Source: Pseudomonas asturiensis (GTDB lineage Bacteria > Pseudomonadota > Gammaproteobacteria > Pseudomonadales > Pseudomonadaceae). From it: a stretch of DNA of 64,000 bases. This document shows positions 52,674-60,870 of this stretch, one piece after another. The DNA lies in NCBI RefSeq assembly GCF_900143095.1, contig NZ_FRDA01000014.1, positions 93,410 to 157,409 of the forward strand, given 5' to 3'. Both the position numbers and the translations under genes were made by a program. The stretch's first letter is position 1. The number at the start of each line of letters is the position of its first letter. The notes under the pieces were generated by a model. The model worked only from the letters and a program-made list of their open reading frames with translations. It ran no database searches and was not told the origin of the DNA.

Positions 52674-53495
52674 ATGTCGGTCCAACAGCGCAATAACGTC
52701 AAGATCATGGGTGATGGACCGACCACACTGATCTTTGCCCACGGTTTTGGTTGCGATCAGAACATGTGGCGCTTCATGGCACCTCATTTTGCCGAGCATT
52801 TCAGGGTTGTGCTGTTCGATCTGGTTGGCAGCGGGCAATCCGATGCGTCGGCCTATTACCCGCACAAATACGCGTCGCTCAAGGGGTATGCCACCGACCT
52901 GCTGGAACTGGCCGATGAATTTGGCGGTTCGGGGCCGATCATTCACGTCGGGCATTCTGTCAGCGGCATGATCGCGGTGCTGGCCGAGCTTCAATCGCCC
53001 GGGCGTTTTGCCGGCCACGTGATGATTGGCCCGTCGCCGCATTACCTCAACGACGGCGATTATGTGGGCGGCTTCACACGGGCGGACGTCGATTCCTTGC
53101 TGGAAACGCTGGAAAGCAACTACCTGGGCTGGTCCAGCACCATGGCGCCGACCCTGATGGGGGCGTCCGACCGTCCTGAGCTGGGCGAAGAGCTGGCCGA
53201 CAGTTTCTGCCGCACCAACGCCGATATCGCCAAGCAGTTCGCGCGGGTGACCTTTTTGTCCGACCATCGCGCAGACGTGGCGCGTTTCAAGGCCAGGACG
53301 CTGATCCTGCAGAGCAGTGACGATCTGGTCGTGCCGGTTCAGGTCGGGGAATACCTTCACGCGACGATTACGGACAGTACCCTTTACATGATCGACAACG
53401 TCGGCCACTACCCTCATATGAGTGCGCCGCAGGAATGCATCAACGCCATGAACCAGTTCCTCGACTCGGTCGGGAGTTCTGCGCATGGACATTGA
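52674..53495 (+). CDS. RsbQ-like alpha/beta hydrolase
   Basis: 273 residues with oxyanion HGFGCDQNMW, nucleophile Ser95 in VGHSVSG, Asp in SSDDLVVP and His in VGHYPHMSAP. The GHSVSGMI elbow and early NNVKIMGDGP match RsbQ of Bacillus and the KAI2/D14 hydrolase branch. In Bacillus, RsbQ activates the PAS phosphatase RsbP on energy stress, with a small molecule as likely ligand. Here the next gene, overlapping by 11 bases, encodes a PAS histidine kinase, so a similar sensory pairing is inferred. Confidence 0.9.
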   Translation: MSVQQRNNVKIMGDGPTTLIFAHGFGCDQNMWRFMAPHFAEHFRVVLFDLVGSGQSDASAYYPHKYASLKGYATDLLELADEFGGSGPIIHVGHSVSGMIAVLAELQSPGRFAGHVMIGPSPHYLNDGDYVGGFTRADVDSLLETLESNYLGWSSTMAPTLMGASDRPELGEELADSFCRTNADIAKQFARVTFLSDHRADVARFKARTLILQSSDDLVVPVQVGEYLHATITDSTLYMIDNVGHYPHMSAPQECINAMNQFLDSVGSSAHGH

Positions 53496-54660
53496 GCCGA
53501 TACCACCACGCGACATCGAGCAGCTTTACGAGCATGCACCCTGCGGGTTGGTGGTCACTCAGGCCAATGGCACCATCGAACGCGTCAACGAAACATTCTG
53601 CCTCTGGCTGGGCATGACCCGCGAAGCGTTGACGGGGCGCCGCTTTCAGGACTTGCTGAATGTGGCCGGCAGGGTGTTTCTGCAGACCCATTGGGCACCC
53701 TTACTGCAAACCCAGGGCTCGATTGCCGAAGTGAAAGTCGAGATCACCCATGCCGATGGCCGTTCCATACCGATGATGCTCAATGCCGTACGCCGCGAGC
53801 ATCCGCAGGGCGTGCGTCATGAGCTGGCGGTCTTTCTGGCCGAGGAGCGCAACAAGTACGAGCGCGAATTGCTGGCCTCGCGCAAGATGGCCGAAGAGTT
53901 GCTGCAGCAGCAGATGTTCGTACAGACAGAGTTGACCTCCGCACGTAACCGCTTGCGTCTGGCCCATGCCGAAGCCGAGATACGGGCCATTTTTGCCGAG
54001 CAGATGATCGGCATTGTCAGCCATGACCTGCGCAACCCGCTGACGGCGATCAAGATGGCAGCAGGCCTGTTGGACCGTACTGCACTGGAATCCCGGCAGG
54101 AACGCATTCTGGGCCACATCCACCTGTCGACCGATCGTGCCGACCGCATGATTGTCGATCTGCTGGACTTTACCCATGCCCGTGTCGGTCGTGGCATCTC
54201 GCTGTCCACCCAACCGATCGATCTGCATGCCACCGTTGCCAGGGCCGTCGAGGAGCAGCGTCTGGCTTATCCGGGACGGGTGATCACTCATCACACCGAG
54301 GGGCAGGGCGCCTGTACAGCCGATGCGGATCGTCTGCTGCAAATGATCGGTAATCTGGTGAGCAATGCCGTGACTTATGGTGCACCCGACAGCGAAATTA
54401 TTGTTACATCCGCTTTCGAAGCGAATGTGATCAAGGTGTCAGTGCACAACAGAGGCGAGCCGATCCCGGCGCAGAAGATCGATGGCCTGTACGAACCTAT
54501 GGTCCACGCAGCAGGCAGTGGCGATGAAACCCGTACCGTCGGGCTTGGACTGTTCATTGTTCGCGAGATCGTCCGGGCTCATATGGGTGATATCAGCGTT
54601 CGCTCTTCGGCTGAAGACGGCACGACGTTCACTGCAACTTTTTCACGCCCTGCTGACTGA
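53485..54660 (+). CDS. PAS-domain sensor histidine kinase, cytoplasmic
   Basis: 391 residues without membrane helices. A PAS domain is at about 10-120 (YEHAPCGLVVTQANGTIERVNETFC), followed by a coiled-coil linker at about 120-170, HisKA with His180 in IGIVSHDLRNPL, and a HATPase with NLVSNAVTYG and GLGLFIVREI. It overlaps the RsbQ-like gene. No receiver domain or response regulator is adjacent, so its phosphoacceptor is elsewhere or the neighbouring kinase is involved. Confidence 0.92.
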   Translation: MDIEPIPPRDIEQLYEHAPCGLVVTQANGTIERVNETFCLWLGMTREALTGRRFQDLLNVAGRVFLQTHWAPLLQTQGSIAEVKVEITHADGRSIPMMLNAVRREHPQGVRHELAVFLAEERNKYERELLASRKMAEELLQQQMFVQTELTSARNRLRLAHAEAEIRAIFAEQMIGIVSHDLRNPLTAIKMAAGLLDRTALESRQERILGHIHLSTDRADRMIVDLLDFTHARVGRGISLSTQPIDLHATVARAVEEQRLAYPGRVITHHTEGQGACTADADRLLQMIGNLVSNAVTYGAPDSEIIVTSAFEANVIKVSVHNRGEPIPAQKIDGLYEPMVHAAGSGDETRTVGLGLFIVREIVRAHMGDISVRSSAEDGTTFTATFSRPAD

Positions 54661-54684
54661 ATGAGTGGGTAACTGCGTATGGAG

Positions 54685-54703
54685 CCATTCAAATGAATGG
54701 TTT
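54685..54703 (+). terminator. Weak hairpin after PAS kinase
   Basis: ccattc/gaatgg around aaat, followed by ttt. The stem is only 6 bp, so it is at best an attenuator between the two kinase genes. Confidence 0.35.
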
Positions 54704-54838
54704 ATCGTGCGCTTCTGCGTGAAGCACTTTCGTTGTTTGCGCATCTGGTCTGGAACCTGCGGACCGGATTGAAGCCTGGCCCAAGGGTTTCATGATTGGT
54801 GATATACAAAACAGCCTGCGCGTCTAGAATGCTGCGTC

Positions 54839-56080
54839 ATGCACAACACTTCAAAGTTTGGTTACAGGTCGGACATGCAGCAATCCATTGCTAACGATGT
54901 AGCCACCATAGGTCGGATCAGTGCGGTTCCCGCCATCCTGCAAGTCGTGACTGAGTCCACCGGTCTCGGCTTCGCTGCGGTTGCGCGCGTGACACAAACG
55001 TCGTGGACCGCCTGCGCTGTTCTGGACAAGCTCAATTTTGGTCTGCAAGCCGGCGGCGAGCTTGAGTTGAGCAGTACGATCTGTCATGAAATCAGCCTGT
55101 CCCATGAGCCTGTGGTGATCGACCATGTGTCTCAGGACACGCGATTCTGCGAGCACCACACACCGCGCACGTATAATTTTCAGAGCTACATATCCGTCCC
55201 GATCTTTCTCGGCGATGGCCGGTTCTTCGGCACCATCTGCGCGCTCGACCCTAATCCTGCCAAACTGATCGGCACACCGATCCTGGCCATGATGGAGTCG
55301 TTTGCACGTCTGCTGGCTCTGCAGCTTGAGGCCGAAAAAGACATGCAACAGGTGCAGGCCGATCTGCTGGCCGAGCGTGAAGTGTCAGAGTTGCGCGAGC
55401 AGTTCATCGCCGTGCTGGGCCATGACCTGCGCAACCCGCTGTTTGCCATCAATGCCAGCGCTGAACTGCTGCTGCGGCGTCCGCTGGACGACAAGGGGCA
55501 GCAGATCGTGCAGCACATTCTGACTTCCGGAAAACGCGCGTCGCAACTGGTGGATGACGTGCTCGATTTCGCGCGAGGTCGGCTGGGGCACGGTATCCCG
55601 TTGAGCATTCATGATGCGCAAGGCCTCGATGCAACGCTTGAACACGTGGTCTCGGAGATCCGGCGGGTGCATCCGTCCCGGCAGATCCGTTCGCAGATCG
55701 GCACGCTGGAGCTCATCCGCTGTGATCACGAGCGGATTGCGCAATTGCTGTCCAACCTGGTTTCCAATGCGATCAGCCATGGTGATGCGGCAAGCCCTGT
55801 CGATGTGGTGGCGCTGGTCGAGGGCGGCTCGTTTCTGCTCAGCGTGACCAATCAGGGCGAGCCCATACCCGAGCCGGTGATGAGTCAGTTGTTCCAGCCG
55901 TATTCACGCCCAGTGACGGACGAGCCCCAGGCCGGTCTGGGGCTTGGCTTGTACATTGCCAGCCAGATTGCTGTGGCCCATGGCGGCACGCTTGAGGTGT
56001 CTTCGACGCGCGAGCGCGGTACGACCTTCACGTTCAGCATGCCGCTGGTTTCTGTGTCCTCGCTTGCAGGTGCCCGGTAA
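54839..56080 (+). CDS. GAF-domain sensor histidine kinase, cytoplasmic
   Basis: 413 residues. A GAF domain spans about 25-165 (ISVPIFLGDGRFFGTICALDP) with Cys83 (ICHE) and Cys104 (RFCEHH) that could bind a cofactor or sense redox. A coiled linker follows, then HisKA His195 in VLGHDLRNPL and a HATPase with NLVSNAISHG and GLGLGLYIAS. The H box and layout are close to the PAS kinase at 53485, so the pair arose by duplication with sensor swapping. An alternative start is at 54875. It is 178 bases after the PAS kinase. Confidence 0.92.
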   Translation: MHNTSKFGYRSDMQQSIANDVATIGRISAVPAILQVVTESTGLGFAAVARVTQTSWTACAVLDKLNFGLQAGGELELSSTICHEISLSHEPVVIDHVSQDTRFCEHHTPRTYNFQSYISVPIFLGDGRFFGTICALDPNPAKLIGTPILAMMESFARLLALQLEAEKDMQQVQADLLAEREVSELREQFIAVLGHDLRNPLFAINASAELLLRRPLDDKGQQIVQHILTSGKRASQLVDDVLDFARGRLGHGIPLSIHDAQGLDATLEHVVSEIRRVHPSRQIRSQIGTLELIRCDHERIAQLLSNLVSNAISHGDAASPVDVVALVEGGSFLLSVTNQGEPIPEPVMSQLFQPYSRPVTDEPQAGLGLGLYIASQIAVAHGGTLEVSSTRERGTTFTFSMPLVSVSSLAGAR

Positions 56081-56251
56081 GGAGCGACGGGCTCGTGCTC
56101 GACGTTTCGGTGCTGCGCTGACCATCCTTGTTACAAACTCTCCGACCGCTTTGCTTGCTCATCGTTGTGACCGGGCCGAACCTGAAGCCTCTATCGTCAT
56201 CAAAGACCTGAGTCTTCACCGTCCTTCGGGGCAACCGATGAGAGCCCAGTG

Positions 56252-56572
56252 ATGAACAGTCGTGTACGAAAATTTGCCTGGGGCGCGTTGTGCGTCATGT
56301 TGAGTGTGAGCGCTGTTCAGGCGCAGAACCTGCCTAACAGCACGCAAGGCAATGGTGCCAGCAGCAACCCTTACAACAGCCCCATCCATCGCGCCAACCC
56401 CAACAGCCGCCAAGGCACCGAATCGAGCATACCGCCCTCGCGAGCGCCCAATATTGCGCCGCCGGTGCGCAGGCCGACGCTGGAAAACGGTGGCATCGGC
56501 AACGGCTACCCGACTCGTCAGACGCCGTCGCGCCCGTCCACGCAAACCCCTGACCCGCAACGCGCCAAGTGA
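56252..56572 (+). CDS. Exported low-complexity protein
   Basis: 106 residues with a signal peptide (AWGALCVMLSVSAVQAQ). The mature part is disordered, rich in Asn, Pro, Ser and Arg (NGASSNPYNSPIHRANPNS and repeated PSR/PTR), with no fold recognisable. ATG 56252 or GTG 56249 may start it. It lies 62 bases ahead of the sugar dehydrogenase gene on the same strand. Its function is unknown. Confidence 0.7.
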   Translation: MNSRVRKFAWGALCVMLSVSAVQAQNLPNSTQGNGASSNPYNSPIHRANPNSRQGTESSIPPSRAPNIAPPVRRPTLENGGIGNGYPTRQTPSRPSTQTPDPQRAK

Positions 56573-56634
56573 TCCAGTGACGTCACGTTCCCGTCGTGCG
56601 ACGGGACATCCAATTCATGCATAAGGAATCGCCC

Positions 56635-57801
56635 ATGTTCAGAAAGACCCTGTTTGCGACACTGTGTGCCACCGCTGTCCTGAGCCTGCCACTGTCGGTA
56701 AGTGCCGCCCCTGCCGAGCAATACAAGAGCGAGCTTGGCACCGTCACGGTCACCCCGATCGTTGAAGGCTTGAACTACCCTTGGGCGTTGGCGTTTCTGC
56801 CGGACAACAAAGGCATGCTGGTCACCGAACGCTCGGGTAATCTGCGACGGGTTTCGGCGGACGGCAAGTTGTCTGCGCCGCTCTCTGGTGTTCCGCAAGT
56901 CTGGGCCAGAAAGCAGGGCGGGCTGCTCGATATCGTGCTGTCGCCGGACTTCGCCAAAGACCGAATGGTGTACCTGACCTACTCCGAAGGCAGCGGCAAA
57001 ACTGCCGCCGAAGGCGATACCGCAGGCACCGCGGCAGGACGCGGCCGGCTATCGGCAGACATGACGAAGCTTGAAGATTTCGAAGTGATTTTCCGCCAGG
57101 AACCCAAGCTGTCATTGGGTAACCACTTTGGCTCACGGATGGTCTTTGATCGCGACGGCTATCTGTTCATCGCACTGGGCGAAAACAACGAGCGTGCAAC
57201 TGCGCAAGACCTGGACAAGCTGCAGGGCAAGGTCGTACGTATCTTCCCGGATGGCAACGTTCCCAAGGACAACCCCTTCGTTGGTCAGAAAAACGTGCGC
57301 CCGGAAATCTGGTCCTATGGTCATCGCAACCAGCAGGGCGCGGCCCTCAACCCCTGGTCCGGCACACTGTGGACCAATGAGCATGGCCCCAAGGGTGGCG
57401 ATGAAGTGAACATCATCGAGCGTGGGCAGAATTACGGCTGGCCGCTCGCAACCCACGGCATCAACTATTCTGGCGAGCCGATTCCGGAAGCCAAGGGTAA
57501 GTTTGTCGAAGGCACCAAAGTGCCGTTTCAGGTGTGGGAAAAGTCACCGGGTATCAGCGGAATGACCTTTTATGACGATGGCCGTTTCAAAGCGTGGGAT
57601 CACAACCTGTTCATTGGCGCACTGGCCACTGAAGAGTTGATACGGTTGCAGTTCGAAGGCGACCGGATCGTGCATGAAGAACGTCTGCTCAAAGACATGA
57701 AACAGCGTATCCGTGATGTGCGTCAGGGGCCGGATGGTTATCTGTATCTGTTGACCGATGACGATAAGGGGCAGTTGCTGAAAGTGGGACTGGCGCAATA
57801 A
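56635..57801 (+). CDS. Periplasmic PQQ-dependent sugar dehydrogenase (Asd/YliI-like)
   Basis: 388 residues with a signal peptide (cleavage near VSA-AP) and a six-bladed propeller of the GSDH family: GLNYPWALAFLPDNKGMLVTER, SPDFAKDRMVYLTYS, GNHFGSRMVFDRDGYLFIALGE, the GHRNQQGAALNP motif and WTNEHGPKGGDEVN, holding the catalytic His and PQQ/Ca ligands. It oxidises aldoses in the periplasm, feeding the respiratory chain. ATG 56635 has AAGGAATC upstream. A strong terminator follows. Confidence 0.92.
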   Translation: MFRKTLFATLCATAVLSLPLSVSAAPAEQYKSELGTVTVTPIVEGLNYPWALAFLPDNKGMLVTERSGNLRRVSADGKLSAPLSGVPQVWARKQGGLLDIVLSPDFAKDRMVYLTYSEGSGKTAAEGDTAGTAAGRGRLSADMTKLEDFEVIFRQEPKLSLGNHFGSRMVFDRDGYLFIALGENNERATAQDLDKLQGKVVRIFPDGNVPKDNPFVGQKNVRPEIWSYGHRNQQGAALNPWSGTLWTNEHGPKGGDEVNIIERGQNYGWPLATHGINYSGEPIPEAKGKFVEGTKVPFQVWEKSPGISGMTFYDDGRFKAWDHNLFIGALATEELIRLQFEGDRIVHEERLLKDMKQRIRDVRQGPDGYLYLLTDDDKGQLLKVGLAQ

Positions 57802-57828
57802 GTCACGCGTTATACAACGTACGAAAAA

Positions 57829-57860
57829 GAAAATTCCCACCGTCAGTGGGAATTTTCTTG
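57829..57860. terminator. Bidirectional Rho-independent terminator
   Basis: A perfect 12-bp stem (gaaaattcccac, 57829-57840; gtgggaattttc, 57846-57857) with a 5-base loop. A-rich sequence upstream and tt downstream make it work on both strands between the convergent dehydrogenase and PepSY genes. Confidence 0.92.
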
Positions 57861-57903
57861 TTGAGTGGACAAACGCTGAAAGACTCAGCGTTGTACACCC
57901 GAA

Positions 57904-58212
57904 TCAACGATCCTGTTCGTCGCGAATAACAGCGCCGGTCTTGGCGTTGACATCGTAGTTCCACTCAACGCCTTTGGCGTCCTTGAGTTCGATCTGGTAG
58001 ACGTAGTTGCCGCCCGCGTCTTTCTCAAGTTCGGTGTCGTGAATCTGAAAGCCCGAGTGCTTGGCCAATGCCTGTTTGTTGAACTGCTCGAAGTCACCGA
58101 CCGCGCCGGATTTTTGCAAACGAACAACTTCATCCGGGCCGATATCGGCTTGAGCAGCACCGGCAGCGGCAGTCAGGGCAACAGCGGCGAAGAGGGCAGA
58201 CATAAGTTTCAT
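57904..58212 (-). CDS. PepSY-domain periplasmic protein
   Basis: 102 residues with a signal peptide (MKLMSALFAAVALTAAAGAAQA). One PepSY domain spans about 22-100 (GFQIHDTELEKDAGGNYVYQIELKDAKGVEWNYDVNAKTGAVI). Small exported PepSY proteins are commonly controlled by envelope- or metal-responsive two-component systems. A perfect TTAAG direct repeat lies about 91 bases before the start. The molecular role is unproven (protease inhibition or metal binding). Confidence 0.9.
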   Translation of the reverse strand: MKLMSALFAAVALTAAAGAAQADIGPDEVVRLQKSGAVGDFEQFNKQALAKHSGFQIHDTELEKDAGGNYVYQIELKDAKGVEWNYDVNAKTGAVIRDEQDR

Positions 58213-58302
58213 AGGGTATTCCTTCTGATTGATCTGTTGTAATGGATTGTCGGCTCGCTGATTCGTTCAGCGGCTGTGTTGGAATCAGATTAGCGACGCA
58301 TA

Positions 58303-58318
58303 CTTAATTCACGCTTAA
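58303..58318 (-). promoter_or_regulatory. TTAAG-N6-TTAAG direct repeat (BqsR/PmrA-type operator)
   Basis: On the minus strand the site reads TTAAG, six bases, TTAAG with no mismatch. This is the published BqsR (CarR) consensus of P. aeruginosa and close to the PmrA box. It lies about 91 bases upstream of the PepSY gene start, in position to activate it, and about 186 bases from the divergent TonB receptor start. Confidence 0.7.
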
Positions 58319-58503
58319 TTAATCGACCGGGCTTCTTTATAGGACGGGCCCGCCGCTGCACGCATAAAGTTTGCCGACCTGATTCGTTTGAAAAACAGGG
58401 CGCACGCAAAGGTTGAAAAAAACCGGCGGTGAACGTAAAAGGTTGCCCCCTGCCTGAAGGTGCTTTGCGTCTGTCCAGGCGCATGATCTTCTGGAGTTCG
58501 ACA

Positions 58504-60675
58504 ATGAGTACGCCACACCGACCTGCTGCGCGTCTTGCGTTTCGTTTGCTGCCATTGGGCATGGCCGTTGCCTCACCTGTGCTGGCGGTCGAGCCGGTCA
58601 ATCTGGCCGCAGTGAACGTCTCGGGCAGTCGCGAAGAAAGCGTCGGCGACTATCAGGCGGCTCGGGCGTCGGTTACCGGTTATGACCAGGCCACACTGCT
58701 CGATACACCTGCGTCGGTGTCGGTGTTCACCGAGGCATTGATTCAGGATCGCCAGGCAAGATTGCTCAGTGAGGTACTGCGCAATGACGCGTCGGTGGGC
58801 GAAAGCTATGCCCCGGTGGGTTACTACGAAAATTTCGTGGTGCGCGGCTTCTCGCTCAATGCCGCCAACAGCTATCGCATCAACGGCCGCAGCATCACTG
58901 GTGAACAGAACGTGGCGCTGGAAAACAAGCAGCAGGTCGAACTGCTCAAAGGCCTGTCGGGCCTGCAAAGCGGTGTGTCGGAGCCGGGCGGTGTTATCAA
59001 CTACCAGACCAAACGTGCAGAGGATGTGCGCTCGGTCACGGTGTCGACCAACGAGCACGGCGAACGCTATATCGCCACCGACGTGGGCGGCTGGTTTGGC
59101 AGTGAGCAGCAGTTCGGCCTGCGCGCCAACCTGGCGCATGAGGACATTCGTTCCTACGTCGAGCACGCCGACGGCCAGCGCGACTTTGCCTCCCTGGCGT
59201 TCGACTGGAACATCAGCGAGCGCGCCTTGCTGCAACTGGATGTCGAGTATCAGACCAAGGAACAACGCTCGGTACCCGGTTATCAGTTGCTGGGCGGCAC
59301 AACCCTGCCGCACGACGCTTCGCCGCGCAAATTACTGGGCTATCAACGCTGGTCCAACCCCGTTGGCATCGACTCCCTGAACATGAACGGCCGCTTCGAG
59401 TACCGCTTCAACGACAGCTGGAAAGGCCGTGTCAGTGCATCGCGCAGCCGGGTGGTTATCGACGACTACAGTGCGTTCGCCTGGGGGTGCTACGGTTCGG
59501 CCAGTTGCGCGGCAGAAGCGGTGCCCAATCATTTCAGCGCCGAAGGTGGCTATGACATCTACGACTTCCGCAGCCCCGACGACACGCGGCGCAACGATGA
59601 GCTCGAGGCCGCGCTCTCCGGCACCTTTACAACCGGATCGCTTGCGCACGACCTGACGGTTGGCAGCAGTGCGTACCGACGCACCGTCGATACCCGTGGC
59701 ACCTTCAATGAGTTCGTCGGGTCCGGCAACATCAACGAGTCGCCTGATTCGGTTGCGCCCTCCGACCTGCCGTTGCCGCACACCGAGCGCCGTCTGGACA
59801 GCCGCCAGTATGGCGTGTTTGTGACCGACCGGATCAGCTTCAACGAGCAATGGCAGACGGTGCTGGGCGGGCGTCAGGTGCGTCTGGATGAGCAGGCCTA
59901 TGCCGAGGACGGCAGTGATGCACGCCACACCGAGCGCTGGGTGTTTCTGCCTCAGGCAGCGCTGATCTACAAGCCGGTGGACAACGTTTCTCTTTACACC
60001 AGTTACAGCAAAGGACTTTCGCTGGGTGGCACGGCGGCCTGGTTTACCACCAACGCCAGCGAGATTCTGGCTCCGACCGTGTCACGCCAGCTTGAGGCGG
60101 GCGTCAAGTACGATTGGCAGCGTATGAGCTTCACTGCGGCGGTGTTTCAGGCGCGTCAGGCCTATCAGTATTCCAGACCCAATGACGACGGCACCTTCAC
60201 CTACGTGCAGCAGGGCGAGCAGAAGAACACGGGGCTGGAGCTGGGTGCCAACGGCTGGGTCACTGACCGCCTGCAGCTTTCGGCCAGCGCGGCGGCAATT
60301 CGCGCACGGGTCGAGGGCAGCGGTACTGAAGCCTATGAAGGTCATCAGGCACTCAACGTTCCGAAATACCGGGGCAGCCTGCAAGCCGACTACAGCCTGC
60401 CGATTCGCGGGCTGGCTCTGCTCGGTGGCGTGCAGTACAGCGCGAGCAAGATGGCGGATCGGGAAGGCTCCGTGCAGGTCAACGATTACGCGTTGTTCAA
60501 CATCGGCAGCCGCTACAGCACGAAGATCAGTGGCTACGACACCGTCCTGCGCCTGACCGTCGACAACCTGTTCGACAAGCGCTACTGGCGTGACGCTGGC
60601 GAATACCTGGGCGACGACTACCTGTTCATGGGCGCCCCCAGGACCGCCAGACTCTCGGCCTCGGTCAGTTTCTGA
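58504..60675 (+). CDS. TonB-dependent siderophore receptor
   Basis: 723 residues with a signal peptide (ending SPVLA-VE). The plug domain is at about 50-165 (TPASVSVFTEALIQDRQ, NFVVRGFSLN, LKGLSGLQSGVSEPGGVINYQTKR), followed by a 22-strand barrel ending in F (SASVSF). The DSYR-type N-terminal signalling domain is absent, so it is not a FecA-type transducer. It fits the FhuA/FoxA-like TIGR01783 group, importing ferric siderophore. CTGGAG precedes ATG 58504. I see no Fur box. The next gene is an MHS transporter 195 bases on. Confidence 0.92.
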   Translation: MSTPHRPAARLAFRLLPLGMAVASPVLAVEPVNLAAVNVSGSREESVGDYQAARASVTGYDQATLLDTPASVSVFTEALIQDRQARLLSEVLRNDASVGESYAPVGYYENFVVRGFSLNAANSYRINGRSITGEQNVALENKQQVELLKGLSGLQSGVSEPGGVINYQTKRAEDVRSVTVSTNEHGERYIATDVGGWFGSEQQFGLRANLAHEDIRSYVEHADGQRDFASLAFDWNISERALLQLDVEYQTKEQRSVPGYQLLGGTTLPHDASPRKLLGYQRWSNPVGIDSLNMNGRFEYRFNDSWKGRVSASRSRVVIDDYSAFAWGCYGSASCAAEAVPNHFSAEGGYDIYDFRSPDDTRRNDELEAALSGTFTTGSLAHDLTVGSSAYRRTVDTRGTFNEFVGSGNINESPDSVAPSDLPLPHTERRLDSRQYGVFVTDRISFNEQWQTVLGGRQVRLDEQAYAEDGSDARHTERWVFLPQAALIYKPVDNVSLYTSYSKGLSLGGTAAWFTTNASEILAPTVSRQLEAGVKYDWQRMSFTAAVFQARQAYQYSRPNDDGTFTYVQQGEQKNTGLELGANGWVTDRLQLSASAAAIRARVEGSGTEAYEGHQALNVPKYRGSLQADYSLPIRGLALLGGVQYSASKMADREGSVQVNDYALFNIGSRYSTKISGYDTVLRLTVDNLFDKRYWRDAGEYLGDDYLFMGAPRTARLSASVSF

Positions 60676-60870
60676 ATCCACGGCTGGGGCGGGCGCAGAG
60701 CGTCCTGAGTGGCAGTCCCGCGCAGGCGCGTTCCGCGTTCACCCGTCTTGCTGGATGAACAAGGAACCCACGGGATCTGTATTCCAAACCCCGCAGCTCG
60801 CCGCAAGCTTTGCTATTCTTCGCGCCCAGCGAGCGCGGGACGCGCTTTTCAGCCATGTATCGGGGGCTTC

